A DNA stretch of 64,000 nt, from NCBI GenBank assembly GCA_021495925.1, contig JAKEKT010000023.1:248001-312000 (forward strand). The letters are read 5' to 3'. Both the position numbers and the translations under genes were made by a program. The DNA comes from Diplodia intermedia. Taxonomy: Eukaryota; Ascomycota; Dothideomycetes; Botryosphaeriales; Botryosphaeriaceae. The notes beneath the pieces are model-generated. The model had not been told where the DNA came from and ran no database searches. It was given only the letters and a program-made list of their open reading frames with translations. Positions 11,101 to 20,688 of the stretch are shown one piece after another (the stretch's first letter is position 1; each line of letters opens with the position of its first letter).

Positions 11101-12271
11101 GCCCGCCATTGACACTGCTGTCCGTCCCTCGTCTCCTCGAGAGGTCGTTACTCCTACGCCGAAGCTGCCAGCAATCGATACAAACCCTAAGGCTGACACT
11201 CCTGTCCACGAGGAGAAGAGCTGGGGTGGTATTGTCGAATCACCAATGGCTTCTCCTGCAGTCATGTCTCCAGATGAGAATCCGTGGGGAGATCCATGGA
11301 AATCTACCTCGGTAGCGCCCGCGCCCGTAACTTTGTCCGTGGATCCACCTTCAGCTTCAAGGCAATCTACTAAACTTGCACCTCTTGATACCAGCTTCAC
11401 GCCTCAAGATACGGACGATGACGAATGGGGTGAGATGGTGGAATCTCCCGCAGCATCCTCACCCGTCCTTGCGCCTCCGCCATCCGGGCAATGGGGCCTT
11501 CCGCGTAGCATTTCGCCTATCAGTTCTCCCATTAGTAAGACTACCCGAGCTCATCCACCAAGCCCTTTGGTGCCTGAGCCGATTCGCTCTGCCACCATGC
11601 CCATTTCGCCAACAACGTCAGGCATGGCATCTCCGCCCCGCGTCAACCCGCCGAAGTCGACGAGCAGCTGGCTTCCCAAGCCTACCAACCACCCGCGACC
11701 GCTCAGCCCTCTCAACCCGGCTCGCTCTTCCACCCTCCCCGTCTCACCTTCTCTAAGCGGCTTACCATCGCTGTCGCCGTCGCCGTCGCTGGATCGGAAG
11801 GAGGTTTCGCGTCCTGCACCCATATCCATTGCCCCCGCAGCATCCGATCCGTGGGATAGCGTTGATTTTTCCGTCTTCGATAAGCCCGCGCCTGCTGCTT
11901 CGCGTAACTCTTCACATAACCGCACCTCCTCCAGTCCTCTCCCAAGCCCTGACCCTACTTCAACCGCTCCTACCATCACATTTGACGGCATCTTAGGTGG
12001 AGCTACCCGAACCGACCGCTCTAGCTCCACGCCTCTTACGTTTGACCAAATCCTGCAGCCTTCACGCGAACGGTCAGGTTCCGCAAGGACGTTTGACGAC
12101 ATTCTGGCCCAGCCGGGCCAACTGTCGCGAGCCAACTCGCAGCAAGACCTTAAGGCCACAGCTACTGCTCAATCGCAGGCTGGTCCAGTGAGTAGCTGGG
12201 CTGAGCAGGACAAAGAGGCTGTGAAGAAGTTCGTGGCCTCGCTGCCAGATATGAGTTACATGCTTCGATGA
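8153..12271 (+). CDS. Large acidic, disordered protein with 13-residue repeats and adaptor-like motifs
   Basis: A single-exon protein of 1372 residues with no catalytic domain that I recognise. The start at MDDWGDPWQDD is preferred over the in-frame ATG at 7997, whose extra 52 residues look like translated leader. In order: a short N-terminal block (about 1-60); a long Asp/Glu/Thr/Pro-rich region (about 90-360) with TPEDRVEET-type repeats (9040-9170); the motif DDFDDFGDFEEEAD near residue 345; a compact, probably folded block with RKAWYRLTRTETLHEV and VGWQGSTVRAETNQIVGRWA (about 440-490); eight exact-length 13-residue repeats (10064-10375); a basic EKKKKKRLSWLTFPKKKKN patch (about 855); then a Ser/Pro-rich tail rich in NPWG, DPW and DDEWGEM, ending FVASLPDMSYMLR. 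Multiple NPW/DPW motifs and an FGDF motif recall clathrin-accessory proteins; this role is inference. Confidence 0.8.
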   Translation: MDDWGDPWQDDAAPKHPPTIDVHILADRQTKERVVTPVLTGFFEDQHKWSEPDSHDVWATAHEEPQAPVKPAAPADSPAWDLPEPKPVESDKPADAHVTAPATAQAAAVEADTPQPAEEETSDTASDDSFHEATPTPDAHEESGAPPVTPTAHEIDSSDSGTTIGPDAAGFTAPDPSTPPASRPHSEEFESGISTRPSTSPSEASHGDGLSESTRTSFEDEVGPQGLTASSEAGLDKADGATQIAEEPESEAENEHQATASAPNEEMTEDTPSVVPEETDDDTNEITTENEPEDRVQNDPEDTPEDRVEETPEDEVEDTHADTPEDRVEETHEDTPEETFDDDDFDDFGDFEEEADEALEDETANNIESSANAESPSPAHGQASAQDVSEYVPSSPRPFVKADFAPDLSLIDRLFPSTGGNNELQEVDDSPIKPTNARKAWYRLTRTETLHEVESGKDHDSYVRVGWQGSTVRAETNQIVGRWASEDRINGRTLLGGKPGAMFGWDSPKFSPASSVFSFHSHKRNASAATTPKKAVFDLEETKQRPVSLTVPPLRKPSISTAIDVPQFSWSTATNEPNELAASSAPHSKTAFANSNDGNNPWGASFAEKSPAQEIMPISAPPVKVSFDERKSPSMSKDSFEDDTDAWQPAERDFGEANTWGSAKKSLESQGSWEPAKTTLEEADAWDAAKRSLEETDPFEPPKASLEEANAWESTRKSLDQPDISQQDKTSLDEGDGWRTTKTSPEKPELPEFELPPQPPVEIPVNCKPVKNSQDQIIGWKLDHDAIKKAAAEEKEAALQTLQNASETRPPHVRAVSDPNILHVMSPFDNPFAPPEAEKPEPTPDENAQAQSGEKKKKKRLSWLTFPKKKKNNDLLNHKRSVSTSSFLAVSNSTAVPPKSSSLPSWESPWAKTAKSPLANEVAGPDPEPEIARKEYEPEMALRKHEPNPWDNAFDNAWDDARPSTAKSNASHRDSALTSKPELPAIDTAVRPSSPREVVTPTPKLPAIDTNPKADTPVHEEKSWGGIVESPMASPAVMSPDENPWGDPWKSTSVAPAPVTLSVDPPSASRQSTKLAPLDTSFTPQDTDDDEWGEMVESPAASSPVLAPPPSGQWGLPRSISPISSPISKTTRAHPPSPLVPEPIRSATMPISPTTSGMASPPRVNPPKSTSSWLPKPTNHPRPLSPLNPARSSTLPVSPSLSGLPSLSPSPSLDRKEVSRPAPISIAPAASDPWDSVDFSVFDKPAPAASRNSSHNRTSSSPLPSPDPTSTAPTITFDGILGGATRTDRSSSTPLTFDQILQPSRERSGSARTFDDILAQPGQLSRANSQQDLKATATAQSQAGPVSSWAEQDKEAVKKFVASLPDMSYMLR
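10064..10375 (+). repeat. Eight tandem 39-bp units coding 13-residue repeats
   Basis: Eight consecutive 13-codon units run without a gap from DSFEDDTDAWQPA to KTSLDEGDGWRTT. The consensus is K-x-S-L-E-E-x-D-A-W-E-x-A, with Trp (or Phe/Ile) at position 10. The length is constant while the sequence has diverged, implying selection on spacing rather than recent slippage. Confidence 0.85.
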
Positions 12272-12896
12272 GGTTTTCCCCTGTACTAACTTTTCCCCCC
12301 TACCAATATCGACATCGCTGTATATACAGTAGAGACCAGGAGTTCACATTTGTTATCAAGGCTTTGTCTTTGTACTTTCACATCCTCATATTGCTCTCTA
12401 CATAGCCGTCCTGCACATATCCTTCGGCATTTTTACTCGCATAGTCATCATCCGTCTTGAGTGAAGCATACCCTCTACCTAGCATTTTGTCAGTTATGGT
12501 CATGGGAAGGACAGTCCAGGCGAAGAATTGTCTTTTGGATTTATCTGTGGTACAAGCGTTCGTATAGCGAGTTTGAAGCGTGTGCACGTTTGTGTATGGA
12601 TGGTCGCCTCATTTTCTTTCGTTGGCTTTGGTCGAAACGAAAAGCGATATAGGATCCTTTAGATGGCGTTCCCCTCTCTTGTCTACGCTCCGAAGCGAAA
12701 TAATGTATACGATTGACATTCCTTGCATTGTTTTCAAGCATTGTGGTGACCGTCTCATTTGCCGTTGTGTATCTTTCCCTCAGCGCATGTCATCATCTGG
12801 GGGGAGTGGATATAAGATGCAGGATTCTATTTGGCTGTTCAGGTGGCTTGATTCTTCCCATGATCATCTGCCCAATCAATTCCGAGGATCCCCAGC
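12272..12896. other. Convergent 3' intergenic region
   Basis: AT-richer 3' flanks of two convergent genes, presumably holding both untranslated regions. No supported coding frame or repeat seen. Confidence 0.4.
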
Positions 12897-15193
12897 TCAA
12901 GACAAAGTAACGACATGTGGCTCGGAATCCACAAACCAATATCTATCGCTCCAATACTGCTCCACTTCCGGCTCGCTCAGGCCCGAACCATCACTTCCAA
13001 CGCACGTATGCGAACCGGGACCATCTTTTCGGGATTGCCCAACGGGACAAGAGACCTCAAAAGTACCTACGCGCTTGAAACTTTTCTCGTTTGAGGGCAC
13101 AATAATCAAGCCTTTGCTGACTAGAAAAGTCTCTCCATGAGCGTTAGTCCACAGGTAAGTGCTCGTTTCGAGACATCGAAGCTTCTCTTCCCGATTTCTG
13201 ATTGAGTCCAGCTCATCTCTGATATCGTCTTGAAAAGACATTTCATATGCCCTGTACCCGCGACGATTCGCGTCCGGCAGGATAGATTCCGACTCCCAAG
13301 TTGCGCATTGCAAGCGCGCCCTGACGCTGAGTGTCGCCGATTCCACCGCACCAAAAGGCGCGTCCTCCGAAACGAGCGTCCCCGAATAGTCCTCAAACTC
13401 CAGCGCGCGAACCTCAGTCCCGCCTTCATGCCCACCGAACACGATGTAGCCATCGATGGACGCCCAGGACCACGTCGGCGCGTGGGCCAAACGCCGCGGT
13501 TGCCTCGTCCTCCGCGCGTTGCCCCAGGAAGCGTCCCACGCCAGCTGCCTCGCCAGGCCCGACTCCCACAGGCCGGCGAGATAGCGCGATGGTCGGTCGC
13601 CGTCGGCGAGGAAGCGGGCGAACCTCGCCGCGATGCCCGCCATGGCCGGGAGCTTGTCCGACTGCACAGTCAGGTACCTCCTCGAGTACCGCTCCACGGC
13701 CAACGACCACTCCCGGCCCAGCTCGGCGGGACCCATGCGCGCCAGCATGCCTGAGTTCAGCAGCTTGAAGCCCGAGTCGTTGTCGTGGCCGCCGTCCTCG
13801 TGGGCCGCGGTGAAGCACCGCCAGCGCACCTTGCGCCGCTCGAAGACGAGGGCGCGCGGCGAGAGGAAGTACTCCTGGTAGGTCCACGCGCGCGCGTCGA
13901 TGGGCTGGTCGTCCCGGTCGGACGTGATCTGGTCCTTGGTCAGGAAGACGGCGCCCGTGGCGCCGCCGATGCAGGGGTAGTCCACCTCAAAGTCCTGCGA
14001 GTCGTCCGCCATGAAGTCCAAGAAGCCGTCCCTGCTGGTCTGCGCGCACGCGGCCGAGATGGTCACGTACGCGCCCGCGTAGATGTCCTGCATCTTCCCG
14101 ATCTCGCGCCCCTGGTCCTCGGCGTCGTCTTGGACGATGCAGAGCGAGTCGATCCAGAGGTACGACAGGCCGAGGCGGCGCGCGACGTGGATGGCGTCCG
14201 TGATCGACTTGAAGGGCGCGAGCGCTTCGTGCGGGATGTTGCTGTAGTATGCGCCTTTGTTGTCCTTGGTGGTCTTGTACGCCTGGTCGCCTCCCCAGCA
14301 GTAGCTGAGGGCCGCGTACCGCAGCGTCTTCTCCCCCACAGGCGGGCAGTCGACGAGCCGGAAGGCATCGCCGTCGCCGGAATCGTCTGAGCCGAGAAAC
14401 AGCAGGCGCGATGGTGTGGCGTCCGCTTCCACCTGGCAGCGTTGATGCTCGTCATCACACCGCGTCAGCCACTTTGACCATAGGAAACTGGCCTCTCTCC
14501 TGCGCTTGACGAGTGGTCTTGAGAGGATGTCCCTAGCGGCGGGGTTTCCTAGTACGTGCGTCAGTCTTCCGGCTGGTAGGAAGTATTTTCACATTTTCCC
14601 GAACCTGCTACGGCGCAAGCGTTCAGATGATCCCCGTTCGACCCTTCCTCCCACTCCCACCTGTACTGGAAGGAATCCAAGTCGCCGTCATACTTCTCGT
14701 CGGCTCGCCAGTTGGCCCTGAAAGAGAGACTGAGCCGTAAGGCTCCGTCCGAGCGACCTTCCGTGACCCACGTTTTCAGATTGGTCAGTGACGCGGCCGA
14801 GAGGATCCTGCGGAATAAGAGGCAGCCGTTCTCGTCGCCTTCGGAAAGCTTCTCGTACGCGATGCTGGTCTTGCTGTGGTACTCTTCTCGTTGGCCCTTG
14901 CTCGACCGGGCGTGGTCGCGCGGCGGGAGCTCGAAGTGGTCGAGGATGATGCGGCGGCAGAAATCGCAAGAGTGCGGCAGACGACGGTACAGTTGATCCA
15001 TGACGATAATTTCCCCTGGCCAGAATGCGATAGCGCTGAGATGGGAGAAAGCCTCGTGGGGGTTTTCTACGATTTCGTCGGGCAAGCTCGGCCCCCATTT
15101 TGGCACTGCGTCATCAGCTTTGTCTGGGGGCCAAAACTCGGCTTGATGGGATATGATAGGGTCGCAGATATGCAATAAGCTGAGTGGCAGCAT
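12897..15193 (-). CDS. Heterokaryon incompatibility (HET) domain protein
   Basis: HET-domain protein; the family mediates non-self recognition and cell death after hyphal fusion in filamentous ascomycetes. Two exons on the minus strand (14612-15193, 12897-14546) join in phase 0 to about 743 residues; the intron is 65 bp with CTAG acceptor. The N-terminal part has the HSCDFCRRIILDHFELPP element common before HET domains. After the junction comes WLTRCDDEHQRCQ, followed by the HET core from about residue 270: LRYAALSYCWGG, then ITDAIHVARRLGLSYLWIDSLCIVQDD and EIGKMQDIYAGAYVTISA, then RAWTYQEYFLSPRALVF. No NACHT, WD40 or ankyrin partner domain is visible downstream. The start is uncertain; MDQLYRR near 15002 is an alternative. 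Its ATG is 166 bp from that of the divergent membrane-protein gene, suggesting a shared promoter. Confidence 0.85.
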
Positions 15194-15359
15194 GCAAGGG
15201 ATCGAGTCACCTGGTGCTCGGAACCCTGTTCTATGAGGCTCAAGAGCACCTCAGCAGATAAAAAGACATGGATGATTGCACTTGTGCTCTCCGTTGATTA
15301 GGCACGATTTGCTACGGCCCCGGCAGAATCGCTCTCCACTCTTAGCAGAAAGTCTCGAC

Positions 15360-16821
15360 ATGTTTGAATATACGGCAAATCAGTCGTCAGCCCGCGACAA
15401 CTTTCCGTCATATTGCGGGTATCAATGGAACGACACAACAGCGCTCTATTTCAACGTCACCCGCGGCGCGCAGTGTAACTGCATGTCCATGTTTCCTGGC
15501 GACCCGGACATTGCCGGTGTCGGAGTGAGTGGAACACGGTCATGTAAAAAGCAAATAGCCACGGCTCAACTTATCGTAGGTAATGGTTTCGTTCGCCGCC
15601 ATGTCCTTAATCACAACTCTCCTCGCGGTTATTCCGGCATATTTCGACACTATGACAGTCCAACGCGCAAGGCTTCGACGTCTGATAGGTTCGAGACCAT
15701 ATATACCGGTCCCAGCAGAAAACATCATGACGGACCAAAACCGCGCTCTTCTCCGCTTCACAAAGTCTTTACTTGGATCCTTGTGCGACACGCAACTGTT
15801 CACCAGCATCGCCATAGTCATTTCAGCTTTCGCCCAGTGGCCTGGTCTGTCCTTCTATCACGACCAGTTCGTTGTCCAATACTGGTTTTTGGCGCTGAAT
15901 TCCTTCCTGGCTTCCCGACGAGAGTCTGAGCTGGGTAGGTTGAGAAACAAGGATCGCGAGCCAAAACAGCCAGCCAACAGGGACCAAACTCAAACTCAGG
16001 GCTTCTGGAAGATGAATTTCTGGCGTGAAGAGACTTTCAATTCGTGGTTGCGACGCCTGATGGTGTTCTTCAGTGCCGCACTGTTCGCCGTGTTCTACGG
16101 TCTAGTGAACAGAACGTCCTATGACGAATGGGACGTCTTCACTTCAGGATTCTGCTACAACCAGAACGACAAGTCCGCCGAGGGAAGCGAGTGGTTTTGG
16201 CTTGCCGGTGTGGCTCTGTATGCACTCGCGATGCTGATCACCCTGTGGGCCCCGGCCAATGAAGTCCTCTCAGATTGGTCTGAGCGCGCGGAGGGTCTCG
16301 TCGACCACTGGCTTCGATCCAGCATCCAACTGATCTCATCCACTCACAGCGAAGCGTGGCCGTCTCTTCGAGGATCGAGATGTCTGAATTTCGTTTTCAT
16401 TGGGGCAAGGTACATTGGGTTCTTGGTCCTTAACACAACTCGAATTCTCGGAGCTCTTGTTTCGTGGACCATCATCCAGTTTGTATCCATTTGGTCTTTT
16501 GGAGACGGTTTGTATGCGCTCGAGGTGGCATTCTACTTTGGCATGTGGGCATGGGGTGTGTATGACATTGTGGATTTGAAGCAAAGCAACAAGCATCTCC
16601 TTGCGACAAATGAAGACACATGGAGCTTCGGACAGGTCTTGCCAGTGATTCTTATAGGCACGGTAGGGCTCAACATCATGACGGCGTATAGAGGTACGTA
16701 CTCCGATCATTGCACTCGGCGCGCTCTTGTCCCATGCTAAATTGCATTCTGGGCAGAATCGAGGAGGTCTTTGTCACGAGATCAATCCCAACCACCAAGT
16801 CAACAACTAGACGTTCTTTGA
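15360..16821 (+). CDS. Multi-pass fungal membrane protein, function unknown
   Basis: Three exons (15360-15524, 15580-16693, 16757-16821) give 447 residues, with introns of 55 and 63 bp in phases 0 and 1. A short N-terminal segment holds several Cys and N-glycosylation sites (YCGYQWNDTT, NVTRGAQCNC). About seven hydrophobic segments follow: near residues 56-77 (MVSFAAMSLITTLLAVIPAY), 127-150 (CDTQLFTSIAIVISAFAQWP), 155-170, 220-238, 258-278, 318-355 and 365-420. The segment CDTQLFTSIAIVISAFAQWP is typical of a widespread family of uncharacterised Pezizomycotina membrane proteins. It has no transporter signature that I recognise. It is divergent from the HET gene and its 3' end nearly abuts the convergent truncated DUF6536 gene. 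Confidence 0.8.
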
Positions 16822-16834
16822 AGCCTGGGTGAAC

Positions 16835-17557
16835 CTAGTCCTCTTTTTTTGTACATAAAGCTCGCACCCTAATCCCCCGCTGCTGCTGCCGCCGCCGCCG
16901 ACGACGACGACATCGGGGCGGAGGAGTCTTGGGATTGATGAGAATGATGATGACGACGATGATGCGCTGTGGCGGGACGACTGCCGTTGGGGCTGCGCGT
17001 GCGCGTGGCCGGGCGAGGAGACGCCGGGTAAGTGCCGGGTCGGCGCGATGGTGTGGCTGCGGGCGTGCCGGGGCTGTAAGGCGCTGCATGCAGTAATTGG
17101 AACCAGCTAACAGGATCGTTCCGAGCAGATTGATGAACATGTGTAGCAAAAAGGAAAGTTTGCGGATTGTGGCCGAATCGGACTTTTTGAGCGTGACAAG
17201 ATCGCCTTTCCTTTCGAAATTCACGATGCTGTATGAGGGGACCGCAATGTTGATAGCAAGAACCACGAGAACGGCAAGCGCTGTGATTGATATGCCTTTG
17301 CGCCACCCGACGATTGATGCTGCTTTCTTTTCCTCGGCTTTCTCGGCTTCTGGTTCCAATGGTGTTAGGAAGTGTCTCGACGTCTCGGTACCTCCATTGA
17401 ACCTCCACATGTCTCGAAGACGAGCTGACCAGGAAGTGTTGCAGCTTATATGGTACGTCTGATTAGCCTCATGCTTCCAGAGTAAACTCATGGAAGGTCC
17501 GTTCCAAAAGCGAGCCCTCCGCTCCGAATGCCGACCTCCTTTGGTTACGAGGCTCAT
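16835..17557 (-). pseudogene. Truncated DUF6536-type membrane protein
   Basis: The sequence GWRKGISITALAVLVVLAINIAV, about 40 residues, then FLLHMFINLLGTILLAGSNYCMQ matches the N-terminal module of large (about 600-750-residue) DUF6536 fungal membrane proteins, as I recall that family. Here homology stops right after SNYCMQ: the frame continues as low-complexity Arg/Pro/His sequence and ends at 16835, giving at most 240 residues. Another frame across the same bases reads a Ser/Pro/Ala-rich tail ending at 16869, which an undetected intron could join. The downstream transmembrane body is absent; the region is occupied by the convergent membrane-protein gene 13 bp away. I call it a truncated gene. 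Start uncertain (ATGs at 17557, 17491, 17410). It could still be expressed as a small two-segment membrane protein. Confidence 0.55.
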
Positions 17558-17716
17558 GTCGTTGTTGTATCGCAGAAAAGATGATCATTGCTGATCTTGA
17601 GAGAGTAGATCCCTGGCTTTTAGCGCTCCTGTTGCGAGCCTGTGCGCAGGAGTGTGCAACGTTGCATCTGCTTTGTTGCATAATTCCATGGCACAAGGAG
17701 GCATCAGCTGGTATAT

Positions 17717-18796
17717 TCAGCTGCTAAAAATAGCGGGTGAACTAGCTTGAGTCTGTGCCTGCTCTTGCAGGCTCGAGATCGTCTTCGAGCGCTGGATCTC
17801 TTTTTTGTGCTTTGACCGCTCCTTTCCCAAGGTCGGGTAGACCTTTCTCCAACGTTCGGTAAACCATTTCCCCTCAATCTGGTGATACATCCACAGGCCC
17901 TGGTTCATATCTTCCTCTCTCTTCATTGTCGCGTCTCGCTTCCATACAACTCCCTGGATCTCATCACGCAGCACCGCCAACCTCCTTTTCACGAAACCTT
18001 CCCGTTCCTCTCCCATCATCTCTGCCTGCAGACCCGTTGGCCACACATACCACGGGTCCGGCACCCCCTTTGCCTGTGTCATCCCCTGGTCCTGGTCTCG
18101 GCTCCTCTTTCTTGTTTTCTTGAAACCGAAAGAGAGCATCCCCAGCGCGTCCCGCTCCTTCCAATCTGGCACGGGCACAGTGACCAAGAACATCATGTAG
18201 CCTTCCACGCCCGAGCGCGAGTATGACCGGATCATTCTCGTACGCCAGCTGGTATAGTCCTTTTGCCAGAACCACACAGAGAGATAGTGTCTGATGCATG
18301 CCGAAACGTATCGCCGCCGCTGCTCCGGCTCCTGCTGTTGCTGCCAGTAGTCGGCAGTGCTTGCGTCTGCACCATCCGTGCTGTTGCTGCTGCTCCTCCC
18401 CACTGGTCCCAAGAAGGTGACGTCGAGGCGCACCGGGTACGCGACGTGCATGGGGGCGATCTCATCGAACAGCTCGTGGGCTAGGTGGACGCGTTCCTCG
18501 CGGCTGAGATGGGAGGTGTCGTAGGTGACGTAGACCTGGAAGGATATGGGCGGCACAAGGAACTCAACGCCACGGAAGACAATGACCATGGGGTGGCCTG
18601 TGTGAGCGGCGCCGTGCTCGTGCCAGTCGGAGAGGCAGAGTGGGTTGAACTTGAGGAGGGGGAGGCGGAACTTGTTGGGTACGGCGGGCCGGTGTGCCGG
18701 TGTAGGCTCAGTGGGCTCGGTGGGTTCAGTGGGCTCGGTGGGTTCAGTGGGCTCGGTGGGTTCAGTGGGCTCGATGGGCTTGCTGGGCTCTGACAT
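17717..18796 (-). CDS. Hypothetical protein with N-terminal Pro-Thr-Glu repeat
   Basis: Single-exon 359-residue protein starting at MSEPSKPIEPTEP; an ATG 11 codons upstream (18829) is possible. Residues 8-31 are tandem EPT triplets. The rest looks folded, with blocks such as FRLPLLKFNPLCLSDWHEHGA, RGVEFLVPPISFQVYVTYDT, IRHYLSVWFWQKDYTSWRTR and GYMMFLVTVPVPDWKERDALGML. There is no signal peptide, transmembrane segment or motif I recognise, and the C-terminus is Ser/Gln/Lys-rich. Coding status is supported by an uninterrupted frame with diverse composition and a sensible start. Function unknown. It lies in the accessory block with the HET gene. Confidence 0.7.
   Translation of the reverse strand: MSEPSKPIEPTEPTEPTEPTEPTEPTEPTEPTPAHRPAVPNKFRLPLLKFNPLCLSDWHEHGAAHTGHPMVIVFRGVEFLVPPISFQVYVTYDTSHLSREERVHLAHELFDEIAPMHVAYPVRLDVTFLGPVGRSSSNSTDGADASTADYWQQQQEPEQRRRYVSACIRHYLSVWFWQKDYTSWRTRMIRSYSRSGVEGYMMFLVTVPVPDWKERDALGMLSFGFKKTRKRSRDQDQGMTQAKGVPDPWYVWPTGLQAEMMGEEREGFVKRRLAVLRDEIQGVVWKRDATMKREEDMNQGLWMYHQIEGKWFTERWRKVYPTLGKERSKHKKEIQRSKTISSLQEQAQTQASSPAIFSS
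18700..18775 (-). repeat. 18-bp minisatellite coding (EPT)n
   Basis: About four near-perfect copies of an 18-bp unit (plus strand GGGCTCGGTGGGTTCAGT) encode EPTEPT hexapeptides at the N-terminus of the hypothetical gene. Unit length is a multiple of three, so copy changes would keep frame. Confidence 0.85.
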
Positions 18797-19590
18797 TGTT
18801 TTGTTTCCTCTTTTGGAGGTATGTTGCAAATGGATGATGAGAGTAGTGAACGATGTTATAAGATGGCAGCAGCAGGTGCGATAGATAGTAAGAGGTGCCG
18901 ATGAGATGGAGGGTTACGAAAAACGACTGGTCACGATCAAATGTTGAGGGAGCTTTAGCATTGATAGAAATTTGAATTGATGCTCGAGGTGGTAGTGTCT
19001 GCGGTAGGTAGTGTGGTAGCTTGATCGGTGGTCGGGTGTGAGCGGGCGGAACGGTGGTCTGTGCGGATTAGTCAGCCCCCAGCCACCCGCTATGGAAGCT
19101 GCTGACTTGCCGACCGCGCCTCATCACCACCACTACCACACCATCGCCCTCACTCGTGTCCCCCGCGGTCAACGACTGTTCGTCTATTCTTTGTCCGACA
19201 TCGGCCAGTCTGCCAGGTACTCGCCCTCACCGGGAGTAGCCGGCTCGTCAACTGCCCTCGTTCCATCGAGTTGCCTGGACCCTCGCCAGCAGGCTACCTG
19301 CCCAGCATCCACCCATCGAACGTCCGCGCGACCTTCGCTGGAAGATCTGGGGCCTGTCAGGGACATTTTTGTCGCCGTGCGCGCCTCTGGGGCTCGATGC
19401 GACGTGGCTGCGGTCAGACGAGCGCCGACTGGACCCTCTGTCGTCTGCCTGGAGTCAAGGTTGCTCCATACCATCAAAACCTGGGTGGGCGGGTTTCTGC
19501 ACCGTCGACGATACCGTGCAGGGATTATACTTGAAGGTGAAGCTCTTTGGTTTGCGTGACTGACCATCCTCTCTAGCCGCTTGCCCCACC
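18797..19590. promoter_or_regulatory. Divergent intergenic region
   Basis: About 0.8 kb between two divergent hypothetical genes. A 173-codon frame (19038-19559, plus) crosses most of it, but its composition and overlap with an antisense frame of similar length argue for leader/promoter rather than a gene. No regulatory motif recognised. Confidence 0.4.
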
Positions 19591-20688
19591 ATGTCTTCTG
19601 CGCCTACCTCCGCCGTCCTCGTTGATTACGTCTCCGCTGCTGTTCAGTGGCGCTGTCCCTATGATGCCTCTCTCAAACGTCTCGAGCAAGTCTCTTTGCG
19701 CATCGTGTTTGATGAATCTGGAATGGCCGCCCACTTCAAACTCCGCATCCCCGCATCCTTCAAGTCTCTACGCAAGACGCACATCTTTCTCTCCTTCGCC
19801 CCGGATCGCGTAGCCGAACTACGCTACACACAAGCCCCAGACATACCCGAGCCCGTCAAAAAGACTTTCATGTCCATCTCCGACCCTATCGCCAGTCTTC
19901 GTGCCGTCTTGTCGCAACCCGTCGGAGTCCTTGTTCCCTCAGAAACATCGCTCACGCCGCGCAACAAGAAGTTTGGCGACGTTCTCGAATCCGTCCAGTC
20001 TCTTTCCCATTGCACAGACTTCACCACACTCTTCCCCGTCGCCGACGACTCTTTCCATGATCGAGCATCGTCGCTATGCTCTAGCATTGGCTCGCTCTCT
20101 CCTATCCCCAGCGAACTCGATAACGCCAGTCTCTACAATGGCCGCGGTGCTCTCGTCCTCGAGGACTGCAACTTCGGCCTCGGCCCCTCCGGTGCTCCGC
20201 CCCGAGTGGTCGAAAGCCCGCCGTCGTACGATGAGCTTGGCGACTTGCCAGAGCCGTCACGACCCCCCGCCGCAAAGAAGCTAAAAGCCAAAGAGGAGGA
20301 ACCATGGGCCGAGGCACTACGAGAGCTTCGACGGGAATTGCGCAGTGACATTCTACGAGAGCTGCGTAGTGATATGGATGCGCGGCTAAAGAAGTTGGAC
20401 GAGAGTGTACAGGCGCAGCTGCGCGACGTCAGCGAGCGACTGGAGAAGCGCGTGGATGACCAGGTTGAGCATGTGCGGCAGGAGATGCAGCAGCAGGTGG
20501 ATGAGTTGGAGGTGCGGATAGAGGAGGTAAGAGACGAGATTGATGACATCGTGGACTTGAGATTGGACGACCAGATCGATGGCGCGAAATCCGATCTGAG
20601 GGATTTTGTGAGGGAAGAGGTGAAGGATGCAGGGGAGGACGTGAAAAGGGAGTTGGAGGGTGTGAGATTGGCCATTTCTTATGATTGA
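19591..20688 (+). CDS. Hypothetical protein with C-terminal coiled coil and PPSY motif
   Basis: Single-exon 365-residue protein. Residues 1-80 contain alternating hydrophobic strands (VSLRIVFDESGMAAHFKLRI, THIFLSFAPDRVAELRYT), suggesting a beta-sandwich. A Ser-rich linker follows, with ESPPSYDELGD near residue 212, a PPxY motif of the kind bound by WW domains of Nedd4-type ubiquitin ligases. From about residue 240 to 355 the sequence is a highly charged coiled coil with regular spacing (LRRELRSDILRELRSDMDARLKKLDE; RLEKRVDDQVEHVRQEMQQQ). No enzyme motif, signal peptide or membrane segment is seen. Start chosen at the first ATG of the frame, preceded by CCCCACC. I do not recognise a named family; an adaptor or scaffold role is only inference. 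Confidence 0.78.
   Translation: MSSAPTSAVLVDYVSAAVQWRCPYDASLKRLEQVSLRIVFDESGMAAHFKLRIPASFKSLRKTHIFLSFAPDRVAELRYTQAPDIPEPVKKTFMSISDPIASLRAVLSQPVGVLVPSETSLTPRNKKFGDVLESVQSLSHCTDFTTLFPVADDSFHDRASSLCSSIGSLSPIPSELDNASLYNGRGALVLEDCNFGLGPSGAPPRVVESPPSYDELGDLPEPSRPPAAKKLKAKEEEPWAEALRELRRELRSDILRELRSDMDARLKKLDESVQAQLRDVSERLEKRVDDQVEHVRQEMQQQVDELEVRIEEVRDEIDDIVDLRLDDQIDGAKSDLRDFVREEVKDAGEDVKRELEGVRLAISYD

Noticed and set aside
19038..19559. 173-codon plus-strand frame before the coiled-coil gene
   Set aside because: Position and composition fit leader/promoter, with an equally open antisense frame.
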